Shown here one piece after another: positions 1 through 9,300 of a stretch of 64,000 bases of DNA. The notes beneath the pieces were generated by a model. That model was not told the DNA's origin and ran no database searches. It saw nothing but the letters and a program-made list of their open reading frames with translations. The number at the start of each line of letters is the position of its first letter. The first letter of the stretch is position 1. Where the stretch lies: NCBI GenBank assembly GCA_905250115.1, contig CAJNOI010000155.1, positions 1 to 64,000 on the forward strand. The letters run 5' to 3'. This DNA comes from Adineta steineri (lineage: Eukaryota > Rotifera > Eurotatoria > Adinetida > Adinetidae). The position numbers were made by a program, and so were the translations under genes.

Positions 1-35
1 AGGAAAGATACGATTATGATTTGTATATACGTAGA

Positions 36-168
36 GGGTGTGGGTGTAACCAAAGAAAAGATACACCCACACCCACCCACACCCACACCCACCCACACCC
101 ACACCCACCCACACCCATTCACACCCACCCACACCCACACCCACACCCACCCACACCCACCCACACCC
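36..168. repeat. Telomere-like CCCACA/TGTGGG tract with a 13-bp foldback
   Basis: About 105 bp (64-168) of the plus strand consists of ACACCC and ACACCCACCC units, which is the C-rich strand of the TGTGGG-type repeat reported for bdelloid telomeres. On its left, GGGTGTGGGTGTA (36-48) is the exact reverse complement of 62-74, with a 13-nt A-rich loop between them. The tract is internal, because ordinary sequence lies on both sides. It abuts and forms the 3' end of the coiled-coil reading frame at 119-385. It could be a healed chromosome end, a telomere-repeat insertion, or an expanded arm of the foldback family seen elsewhere in the first 14 kb. Confidence 0.85.
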
Positions 169-385
169 GTTTATTAAAAATGTTTTTTTTGATCTGCTCG
201 AAGTGTTCATTTGTAGCCTTCTTTGCCTCATTAACTTCTTCTTCAAACGCAGCTTCGTCAGCAGCGAAGTCGTTGTTGGTCGAACCTCTCTCCGCATTGG
301 TTTTTATTATTGTCTCCAATTTATCAATCTCACTTTTGATAGAACGTTTTAATGTCCATTGTGCTTCATCGAATACTGAGTTCAT
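119..385 (-). pseudogene. Coiled-coil gene copy truncated into telomere-like repeat
   Basis: An 88-residue frame that opens MNSVFDEAQW just after a good acceptor (TTTTAG at about 388-393). It is a diverged tandem copy of the gene at 611-1055: the exon start, the preceding intron and the 5' flank align. In the neighbour the start codon lies one exon upstream. Here the matching position reads CTG, so the first usable ATG is inside the second exon. Residues 1 to about 73 are charged and helical. The last 15 or so (VWVGVGGCGCGCGWV) are translated telomere-like repeat, and the stop arises from a single variant unit (CATTCA). I read it as a gene broken at the repeat. Function unknown. Confidence 0.55.
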
Positions 386-610
386 TATTCTAAAATATAA
401 TTATTGCATAGTATGCTGAAGAATTCCAAACTTACTCAGTGCTCTGTGTAATGGAATTATTGAAAAATAAATGAAGTTTAATTTGATAAACAATAATAAA
501 TTAATCTAGAATAAAAATGATCAATAACTAACAAAATAGAGTTGATGCTGGAAACAAAATGTGAAAATTCTTCATTTTTTTAATCGACAATACAAATCTA
601 CATCTACTAT

Positions 611-1055
611 TTATCCTGAATGGAACTTTTTTGTATTGCCAGCTTGTTTCAAAAGCTCATTAATTTTTTCATCAAAAAATGCTTTTGCCTTATCAGCTTG
701 TTTCAAAAATTCAGCTTCTTCGTCAGCGAACATTTTTGTCTTGTCAACTTCTTTCAAAAGCTTATTAATTTTTTCATCAAAGAGCTTTTTTACTTTGTCA
801 GCTTGTTTCCATAACTCAGCTTCTTTGTAAACGAAGATTTTTGCCTTGTCAACTTGTTTGAAAAGCTCAGCTTCTATGCCAGCGAACTGGATTGTCGTCC
901 TTTTCTTCGCCATCGATTTCATTATGTTCTTCGATGTATTAAAATCACCTATGATAAAACGTTCTGGCGTCCATTCTGCTTGATCGATTACTGAGTTCGC
1001 TATTCTAAAATATAATTATTGCACATTATGTAGAAGAATTTCAAATTTACCCCAT
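611..1055 (-). CDS. Small repeat-containing coiled-coil protein
   Basis: Two exons: 1055-1051 (ATGGG, donor GTAAAT) and 1004-611 (acceptor TTTTAG). The join is in frame and gives 132 residues starting MGIANSVIDQAEW. The body is built from degenerate repeats of about 19 residues with the pattern (E)LxKQxDKxKxFxDExx, predicting one long amphipathic coiled coil. There is no signal peptide or membrane segment. It lies in a tandem unit of about 600 bp with the truncated copy at 119-385; their introns and 3' flanks are clearly related. No known family was recognised. The repeat style resembles eukaryotic structural or stress-related coiled coils, but no function is assigned. Confidence 0.55.
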
Positions 1056-1191
1056 GTTCTTTGTAATAAAAGTGTTGAAAAACAAATTAATCTAGAATAA
1101 AAAAATAAATAATTAACAAAATAGAGTTGATATTGAAAACAAAATGTAAAAATTGTTGATTTTTTTCATCAATAATACAAATCTACATATA

Positions 1192-2027
1192 CTATTTATC
1201 CTGGTTGAAATTTATTAATTCGCTAATATCCTCTTTCAGTTTTTCAGCCGTAGTCAACAAAGGATCCCAGTATTATTTCAAATATGCTTCTATATTGTGA
1301 TTGAAATCATTGAGAATACATGTTAGATTATCATCGGCACGAATTACTTGCCATACTTCATCGAGAAACTTTTTATATTCATCAAATATTTTATTAAGAA
1401 TATCTTTTATACTGGACATAAGTGTTGCTCCAAGTTTGATTAATTCTCTATATGTCGCTTGACGTTCTTCGTAGTTGCGTTCATTGATAGTGTCAGATGA
1501 TGAACGAGCGCTCAAAACAAGCTGTTTGACCTTTACAATATTTTTCATAATCATGTCCGGAATTGAACCCACATTTTGAAGCAGCAACGCTTCCTGTTCT
1601 TTTATCGATTTTTGTTTAAGTTCATCTTCATATTTATTTTTAATGTTAAAATTATAGATGGTAGATGTTGTTTAATTTGTTGAATGAGTGTCAGAACTTG
1701 CTAGAATAAAGTGATATTTAATAACTTGTTCCTATAAACCGTTTTATGTATTTAACTATGATTCTTCTTTTGATTTTTTTTACAACAGAACAAGAAGGCG
1801 TATCCTAACTAATAGTTATTGTTTTAAACTACGAGAAAAACTTGAAAAAAAATAGTATTCACTTTCACTTGCAGTTTGTTCATTAGTAGCATAGCCACTG
1901 CTAGCTTCATTATTAATAGATTTTGCATTGTTTGTCGTTCAGATCGGTCGTTTTCATTTGAATTTTCATCGTTAGATTTTGCTGAGTGAGTCAATGTATG
2001 AATATTATTTCCCTGGTTATTTGCCAT
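1192..2027 (-). pseudogene. Broken paralogue of the coiled-coil gene at 2906-3921
   Basis: A minus-strand relative of the intact plus-strand gene at 2906-3921. The third exon starts at 1700 after TTCTAG. Its first residues (QVLTLIQQIKQHLPS) match RTLTIIQDQNTKNLPT of the intact gene. The frame then shifts; the homologous frame resumes near 1640 (KYEDELKQ) and runs through QLVLSAR and YRELIKLG. An in-frame TAA at 1273-1275 sits where the intact gene has a sense codon just before YWKP. The matching YWDP and a further 23 or so residues continue in the same frame to TAG at 1192. The 5' exon region (ATG at 2027) also needs a shift near 1920 to stay open. At least two disabling changes make this a pseudogene. 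Confidence 0.65.
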
Positions 2028-2905
2028 TGTTAAAATGATTTAAAAGAATATCCTATTGTATGCATGAAGTTTATTCGAAACATTAAAATCGACTGCTTTT
2101 TATATACAATCATCAGTTGATTATATACGATGTGAGCTGAGAAGGTAAAATACCCAGCTCCAACGTATAATCGTTGGAAAATTCCCTTACATTACGATAC
2201 TGATACGAAACAGAGTACAGAGAAAAATGATAAGAGAATAAGTTGGAAAAAACCTAACAGAACGAAAACAATTACTCTGGTCAATGATATAAATGACATT
2301 ATTAATACGGTATTAGGTGTTATCATCATCTTTCTTTGTTTCTTTCTTACGTCATATATGTATATCTTTCGTTCTGTTGTCACATATACATATATCATAT
2401 ATAGTATGATTCATCATTTTCTTCCATACCGTTCATCGATTTACCCTCCATTGTTCTATATAGTATTTTTCCAAGAATATGTTGTATTACAAGAGATGAG
2501 AATAATCAAAGTAAGCATTTCTTCTATAAATACTTGCGTTTTCTCCTCAAAGAAACGAACTATTGCCAAGCTTACAAGCTGTCATCTTCTTTCACAACTA
2601 ACGGTAAGACTAACAGATTCTCGAGAACGTCTTCGATACACAGATGAAGGCATGGAGAAACTTCGAGGTTGGATTTGAAACATATTCGTTAAACTACTTG
2701 AAATCGTCCAAGAAATTATCGAATGAATGTGGAAAGAGGTTGATCATATTCTTGAAAAAATTCCAGATGCTTTCCGCACAGTCATCAGACTTTTTTTAAT
2801 AACCAATCTTTACAACATTATTTCACATAAATCAAACCACATTTTAAGATTTTATACCTGTAAATTTAATTATTTTCACGTTTTAGATCGATTTTTATTG
2901 ACAAA
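2028..2905. other. Intergenic region between divergent paralogues
   Basis: AT-rich spacer between the minus-strand pseudogene and the plus-strand coiled-coil gene, expected to hold both promoters. Short helical-looking reading frames at 2600-2790 (e.g. RERLRYTDEGMEKLRG) are interrupted by stops and may be decayed coding sequence. No recognisable domain was seen. Confidence 0.4.
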
Positions 2906-3921
2906 ATGGCTTCTCAAAATTCAACTGGACGTCCACAAGTATTAAAAACATTTTATTATTTATTCTTAATATAGATATATTTGTTTTAGAAAGGATCGTC
3001 ATCGTCAAATCAAGCTACTATCAAAAGTTATGCCAGCGTAAGTTATTTTTTAGTGTACTAACGTACGTGTTATCTACTTTGTAGGTGAATCTCACTAAAT
3101 TTTATTCAACAAAAATTTCACTAATCTCATATTGAGATTTTCTGATTTTGACTAGTTAATTCAGTTAATATTCATTATAATACATGTTATTTTCTCTCAG
3201 TACTAAGTATTATCATTGATAAAAGTAATATCGGAGAGTTTTATGCACAAAATATTGTTATGTGTGATGTAAGACGAAACGTTTCCAAAGCTCTTTCTCA
3301 AATCGTAAAACAGCGAAACTGTCGTTATTAACGAAGTATTTTCTAAATTTGTTTATTTTGTAGAGAACTCTGACGATAATTCAAGATCAAAACACGAAAA
3401 ACCTTCCAACGTTAATTCTTAAGTTACAAGAACGAGCATCGTCTGGCGGTAATAATTTGATGAACCGGATTCGTGGTAAAAATTCGAAATCTGAAATGTC
3501 AGATGAAGAACTTGAACAATATATTGCGGATAATTTGGAGAATTTTAAACATGAACTATTGGAAAACACCCAGAACTTTCAGCAAATGATACTTTCAGCA
3601 AGACCAAATCCTGAAATGAAAAAGCAAAATCCAGAAGATTACCAAATTCAGTCAGAAAATTACAGAGAGTTACTCAAATTGGGTACGGCAATTGCTAAAC
3701 GCATGCGAGAATCATTAAATGATATATTAACACAATATCAACAATATATTGAAAAGATCTGGATAGCTATTTGTCAAAAACAAGATATAGAAGCTATACG
3801 AAGACAGTTTAATGAAGCGATGGACCAAAATATGGATAAATATTGGAAACCTGTGTTTGATAGCGCTGATCATCTCATTGAAGACATGAATCAAAACGAC
3901 ACTTCTAACAATGCTCAGTAG
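2906..3921 (+). CDS. Coiled-coil protein of a lineage-specific family
   Basis: Three exons: 2906-2938, 2990-3037 and 3364-3921. All introns are GT..AG and the joins stay in frame, giving 212 residues beginning MASQNSTGRPQ. The N-terminus is serine- and asparagine-rich. From about residue 35 onward the protein is charged and helical, with conserved blocks shared with the broken copy at 1192-2027 (QxxLSAR, YREL(L/I)KLG, YWxP). There is no transmembrane segment or signal peptide. The family is not one I recognise. It occurs here as an intact gene plus a broken and inverted relative, in a region that also carries telomere-like repeats, which is typical of fast-evolving subtelomeric families. A bacterial-toxin-like helical bundle or an intracellular structural coiled coil are both conceivable; neither is supported directly. 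Confidence 0.7.
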
Positions 3922-4259
3922 GCCTATGTAAAACGAACAGAGATTTTTTTTTAAACTAGAAAATAAAATCATGATTTCAATATTTTTCTTTGAATGCTGC
4001 ATGCTTTGTTCAAATATATTCACAAGTGAAAGGGATCTTAAACAAATTTATTACTGATGCAAAAATGAGGACCTGGTAAATTTGAAACTGTGACTAGTTT
4101 CTGTCCAATGATCCTTACTTGATATCTCATGCTATTGTGAAAATAAGTTCTTTACCTTGTTCCACACCGAAAACTATGGTAGTACATCAAATATTTACTT
4201 TTATAAGGTGTGGATGTGGGTATAGTTGAGAGAATAGAATTTACTCGTTCACGTTCACA
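3922..4259. repeat. Spacer with telomere-like foldback (about 4207-4259)
   Basis: After the coiled-coil gene there is AT-rich spacer. At 4207-4259 a G-rich arm (GGTGTGGATGTGGG) is followed by an A-rich loop and a C-rich arm (TTCACGTTCACACTCA). This is a degenerate member of the dispersed foldback family. Confidence 0.45.
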
Positions 4260-5086
4260 CTCATCTTAAACATGATCTAATAAGATAAGATTTATTTATA
4301 TTCAACACACAAAGTAGTAATTACATAAAATAAAAGACTGAATAGTAAATGATCATACCAAGTGAGATTTAGTCACATTCTCTTTCTACTTCTGAGCATT
4401 GATAATTGTACTTCAATTATTTTACCCTATGATACAAATATAAGAAAAAAATCCATAAATATTCCATTGATGAAAATCATATCTTAAGTTTATTAGAAAA
4501 AAATGATTAATACAAACACGGACAATATCTTTTGTGTTTTCTATATATATATATATTTTATGAGAAATTTCGTTTATACATAAATGGAATTATGTTACAC
4601 TGAAGGAATGCTGTTTTCGTTTAATAGTCAATCGAAAAAAAAAAGTCATGAAAGACACACACACTTGGACAAGAAAATATAAATATAAATGAGATTTAAA
4701 CAAGGAAAAAAAAAGTGTAAATTATTCCTTTAAGACATAATTTCCGTATCAATTCGATGAGATTCATTTTCTTTTTCTTCATCATTATGAGTTTTCAAAG
4801 AAAGTTTTGATGTTGGCCGATAGTATTTCAATACATTTGTCCATTCATCATATGGAAATCGCATATGAAATGCAGAAATAATCGATTTGCTATCATCTTC
4901 ATTGATTGTTTTTGTCTATATTAAAAGAAAAAAGAGAAATACAAATCTAATAAATTTTCTATAAAATCAAATTACGTCTATAAAATTTGCAATCAATTCT
5001 AATGACATTTTAGTTTGAAGAATGGCTCGCGTTGTATCACAATCATATGAACAGGAGATTAATATTGGAAAAAGTATATCCATATA
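4260..5086 (-). pseudogene. Truncated duplicate of the SCAPER 3' end
   Basis: Nearly identical to about 17030-17740, the last two exons and 3' flank of the SCAPER gene, in the same orientation. It includes the matching stop codon (4730-4732) and the last intron (about 4917-4972). Coding similarity (MDILFPILISCSYDCDTTRAI versus the intact gene's FPTLISCSYD) stops exactly at the TA where a Tigger-like element begins at 5087. The resemblance does not resume beyond it. The copy carries about 90 bp at about 4305-4390 that the intact locus lacks. With no 5' part or promoter it cannot make SCAPER. It is a recent segmental duplicate about 12.6 kb from its source. Confidence 0.85.
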
Positions 5087-5939
5087 CAGTATAATCTTGT
5101 ATAATGAACGCCCTCCTATGTGAACAACCTGTTTAACTGAATACCTTCGAGAACGCTTGAGCACATTTTGCTGGTTTTGCACTCTTCGTATATGAAAACC
5201 CCTTCATTTAGAAATGTGAACATATTTTGTAACCCTGACTGTGTGCATAAATCTTGTAATGTGAACAAAGATAGATGGTGTCACACTTTTACGAAATATA
5301 TTTCGATGAATTTTATTGGCTATGTAGTTGTATCCATACAGAATATAGAAAGAAGAGAGTAAAAAGAAACAATAAGAAAAATTCTTTCGATATCTGTTTA
5401 TTAATTATGGAAGCAAGAAATGACTTAAATTTAGAACAAAAGATTAATTTAATCAAAGATAGTGAACAAGGAATATCTTATCGATTATTGAAGGATAAAT
5501 TTCATGTATCAGTTGGCAGTATATCAAATATTCTTAAAAGAAAAACTGAATGTTTGGACGATTATGAATGTAACAAGAGCAAAAAAAATGAAACGAAAAT
5601 TATATTCTTTTGTTCTTCACTTTCAATCTAAACTAATCGATATTTATCTTGATGGGAACAATTTGAAACAGAAAACCATTCATGAGTATTTCCAGCAGAT
5701 TTGAAGAAAATCTTCATTTCCTATTTAAAATAGTTGTATTAAAAAGTATTTTGTGATAAATAATGATAAATTATTAATAAAAGTATCAAGTGATGATCAG
5801 AGAGCACAGAAAATAGTAAAGGAATTGTATTTAGATTTATTTTTGTCAAAGACCCTCCAGTATGATCACCCCGTCATTGTGAACATTTTGGTAGGAACCA
5901 ACGGTATTCAGATAAGCGAGACTCTACTGTATTTTTATT
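5087..5939 (+). mobile_element. Internally deleted Tigger/pogo-like DNA transposon
   Basis: An 853-bp element flanked by TA on both sides (5085-5086 and 5940-5941). Its ends are imperfect inverted repeats: CAGTATAATCTTG on the left, and CAGTAGAGTCTCGCTTATCTG as the reverse complement of the right end. Inside is a reading frame starting at 5407 (MEARNDLNLEQKINLIKDSE) with the CENP-B/Psq-type helix-turn-helix typical of Tigger transposases, ending near ISNILKRK. The frame then breaks, and no DDE catalytic domain is present. It is therefore a non-autonomous or dead copy, inserted in the SCAPER duplicate. Confidence 0.8.
5407..5631 (+). pseudogene. Transposase N-terminal HTH fragment (Tigger-like)
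   Basis: A 74-residue frame inside the transposon. Residues 7-50 fit the CENP-B N-terminal / pipsqueak DNA-binding fold seen in Tigger and pogo transposases (LEQKINLIKD, then VSVGSISNILKRK for the recognition helix). The rest of the transposase is missing or frame-shifted (open pieces at 5590-5704 and 5760-5968 show no DDE motif). It can bind DNA at most and is not a complete enzyme. Confidence 0.7.
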
Positions 5940-6308
5940 TGAATAATATGGAAATTATTGATATCTAGATTTTCAAATAATCATGCACTAAGGATGTGGG
6001 TGCAAATGTCAAGAAAATAATCCCACTCACATTCACATGCACAACCTCACCCTCACACTCACACCTTCATGATTAAATAAAGGCGTTATAAGTAAAGATT
6101 TATTCTCGTTTATGATAAAATTTGTATGCAATCACTCTAAAAAACAAGACGCATGGGTACACTATTCGTGCAGAAACGTTAAACTACAGGAAAAGTACAA
6201 TAAAATATGCTCGAATACAAATGAAATACACAAAGTCTAGTAAGTATGTTTGAATAAGTCTTGGATGCATTTGGTTAATCATGTATTATTTGTAAATATA
6301 AAATATGT
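5940..6308. repeat. Spacer with telomere-like foldback (about 5991-6067)
   Basis: Between the transposon and the giant gene. A G-rich arm AGGATGTGGGTG (5991-6002) and a long C-rich arm (about 6021-6066, CCCACTCACATTCACA then CACCCTCACACTCACACC) flank an A-rich loop (AAGAAAATAAT). The remainder is the AT-rich 3' flank of the giant gene. Confidence 0.5.
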
Positions 6309-9300
6309 TTATTCAAAATTTTCATCTTTCCATTGTGGCTCGAAGTCTGCTGGTAAAGCTTCAACATTTAATGGATATGATTTATCATCATATTCTTTGT
6401 TGTCAATCATAGAACTTTTATAACGATTCACGATTGCATGGCGAACAACCATCCAAGCACGTCTTTGATCAGGTGGTGGGATCGATTCATTGCATGCATT
6501 ACCTTCTGTTGATTGTTTTTTTAAACTATTATACCATGCTGGGTGTCTTTCATTATAATATTTGGCTTTTGGAAATACAATTTCATCTTCAGTCTCATCG
6601 CTCTTTTCATTCTGCAAGTTATTCGATCGCCGTTGTTTTCCAACATGAACATCTATTGTCGTCCAGCGCTGATAACATAATTCAAGACACGGTGTACGTA
6701 GTTGGTGATGTACCCGCCCATGAAATGCAGGTGCTAAGTGATATGTACTTTCATGAGTTTCAAGAAATCTTGGCTTAGGATGTGTATAAGAATCTTGCCA
6801 AACTTCAATTTCTTCTTTGTGGTGAGGCTCTGGTTTACTACATTTAGCACCACATCCTGGACATCGGACTTGACAACCAAGCCATGGTGCAATGCTCTGT
6901 TTACAACTGTTAAATGCTTTACTTTTGATATTTTTTGTTAAATCGGTGATTTTTTCTTCAATATCTTTGTAACATGTAGAAATATTTGCAAAACCTTGTT
7001 TAAATAGTTGTTCATCATTAATTGGTATGCGAATAACATTATTCATTAGAAACATCAAGCATAATTCTCTTTCCAATGATTCTTTCAGTTTCAATTCAGG
7101 TATGTCAAGAATTGCATTTCGTATTCCATCTTTTAATTGAACAGTGTCGTAATATGTATGTTCTTGAACAAATTGATTTGCTGTATTAATTGCTTTAATA
7201 ATTAAATGTTCAAATTTTAATGTACGATGATGTGTTATAGTATGTAAGGTTGTTTTTATTTCCTTTAAACTCAATTCAGTAAAATATCGATTAATATCAT
7301 AAATATATTTAAGAATATTCTCACCATTTGCCTGACTTATACTCTCTGCATAAGCTCGTTTTTGTATAGCTTCATGATTAATAAATTGACTTTTCATAAG
7401 ATCTTCTTTTATATCTTTATCAATTTTACGTTGTAAAAGATGGCTAATTTCTTTTATAATCTGTTTTCCAATTATTTCAGCAAGTGTTCGTCCTAATTCA
7501 AATGAATTATTCATCACTGTACATTGTTTATATAAATTGTTTTGACATTCTTTTATTGTATTTGTTGAATTTTGTAAATTTAATTCATAATCTGATTTTT
7601 CTTTTGCTATTGCTTCGGTAATTATCGTATCAAGACCAATTACAACCAGATCTGAACAGAATATGTGTTTCTCTATACAATTTCCTTTGATGATATATGG
7701 AGAATTCATTGCATTTTCAATATGTTGAACGAGATGTTGAACAGTCATTGAATATGATGAAAAAGATTGTGCAGCCTCGATTGATGTTAAAAGATTTTCT
7801 TGAAATTCTAGTATAACATTACTCCATATCTGTGCAAAAGTTTCCTTATTCTTGTCTACTTTCTGACTGTTTGTAAACCATTTTATGTCATCTTTTAAAT
7901 TTTCCCATAGAAAATCGATATATTTATCTAATGGTCCGGTAAACCATGATTTAAAACCTTTCCAATAACCACCATATTTGTGTGGAACCTGTTGCATTGT
8001 TTTTCTTACAGACCATGATAAACAAATTTCAAATTTTTTAAAATACGTTTGAAATGCTCCTTCATCATGTATAGGAGATAACAATTCGTAAATACTTCCA
8101 TGGATTCTTTTTCGCTGTTTACACAACAGTTGACTATTATAGAACTTTAAAATGTTCCGTATAATTTCAGTGTTTGTTTTCGATGATGATTGAAGATTCT
8201 TGCGATGTTGTTCTATCATGGATTGAAATTTCATGTCAGGACGATTTTTCAAATCATTTAATTCAAGGCTTTTATGTTCATCAAATTCTGCTTGTACTGA
8301 CTTTATTAATAATTGTTTTTGTGCACTATTCACCTGTGCCTTCTTTGATGCATCTATTATACGTGTTTCAAAATTTTTTCTTAATAGATGTTGTGCAGAA
8401 TGAATTGTTGGTTCTAAATATCTACTAACTTTTGATTTGATTTCTGGTAGATAACAACTTCTTTCTGTTTTATCATTAAAATCCATTTGTGCTTGATTGA
8501 CGGCGTATGTAATTATTCCAGTTAATTGATCATTAAATTTATTATTAATAGTATCCAGTTCTTTAACAATACAACCAGCGCTTGAAAATTCTAATAACGT
8601 TCTTTCAATTAAACTTTCAACACGTAGAAAGACAGTTGCATTTGCTGTCTTAATTATTTCATTCGCTATAGTTTGAAGTTCTTTTAATATCGAAAGTTCA
8701 TGGAGTGTTTTACATTCTAATAATCTAGAACCTAGACGATCAATTGCTTCCCAATTACTTGAAATTTTTGTATATAGATGTGTCATATCTATATATGTTG
8801 CATCTATTGTAGATGATTGCGGTTCGATAGCTGAAGTTCTGTTGATTTGGTAAAATCTTCGTGGTTTTGTAGTACTTGTGATATTATTAAATATTATTTG
8901 ACGAAGCTTAATAATTTCTTGTGGGAATGTTTGATTTCTCCAACATCGTGGTATATTTGAAATAGCATCAGTGTAATGTGAAAATGCATTAGGTAATAAA
9001 TAAACATTTTCATTATTAATCTCAAGTTCATCATCAATTGAAGTTTTAAGAAATTTACTATCATTTTGTAATTGATCTTTTAATTCTGTTAATTGTCGAA
9101 AGAATGTTTGTTTTGATGAAAGATCTGCTTGATCTCTTAAAACAAATAATAGTTTTGGTTTAATTGGACTTTGGATATTCAATTTTGCGTAAAAACTCAT
9201 ACCAATAAGATCTTTTAAATTTGAACTAACTTCACCTTTATGATTAATTAAAACAAGATGTGAAGAAAGTACAGCCATTGTAATCATCTGATTATCAAAT

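Noticed and set aside
1..168. Window start as a true chromosome end
   Set aside because: The repeat has its C-rich strand toward unique sequence on both sides and is preceded by non-repeat DNA and a foldback, so it is internal in this assembly.
1273..1275. In-frame TAA as recoding or an alternative genetic code
   Set aside because: The same copy also has a frameshift, and TAA, TAG and TGA end other genes normally; a disabled copy is simpler.
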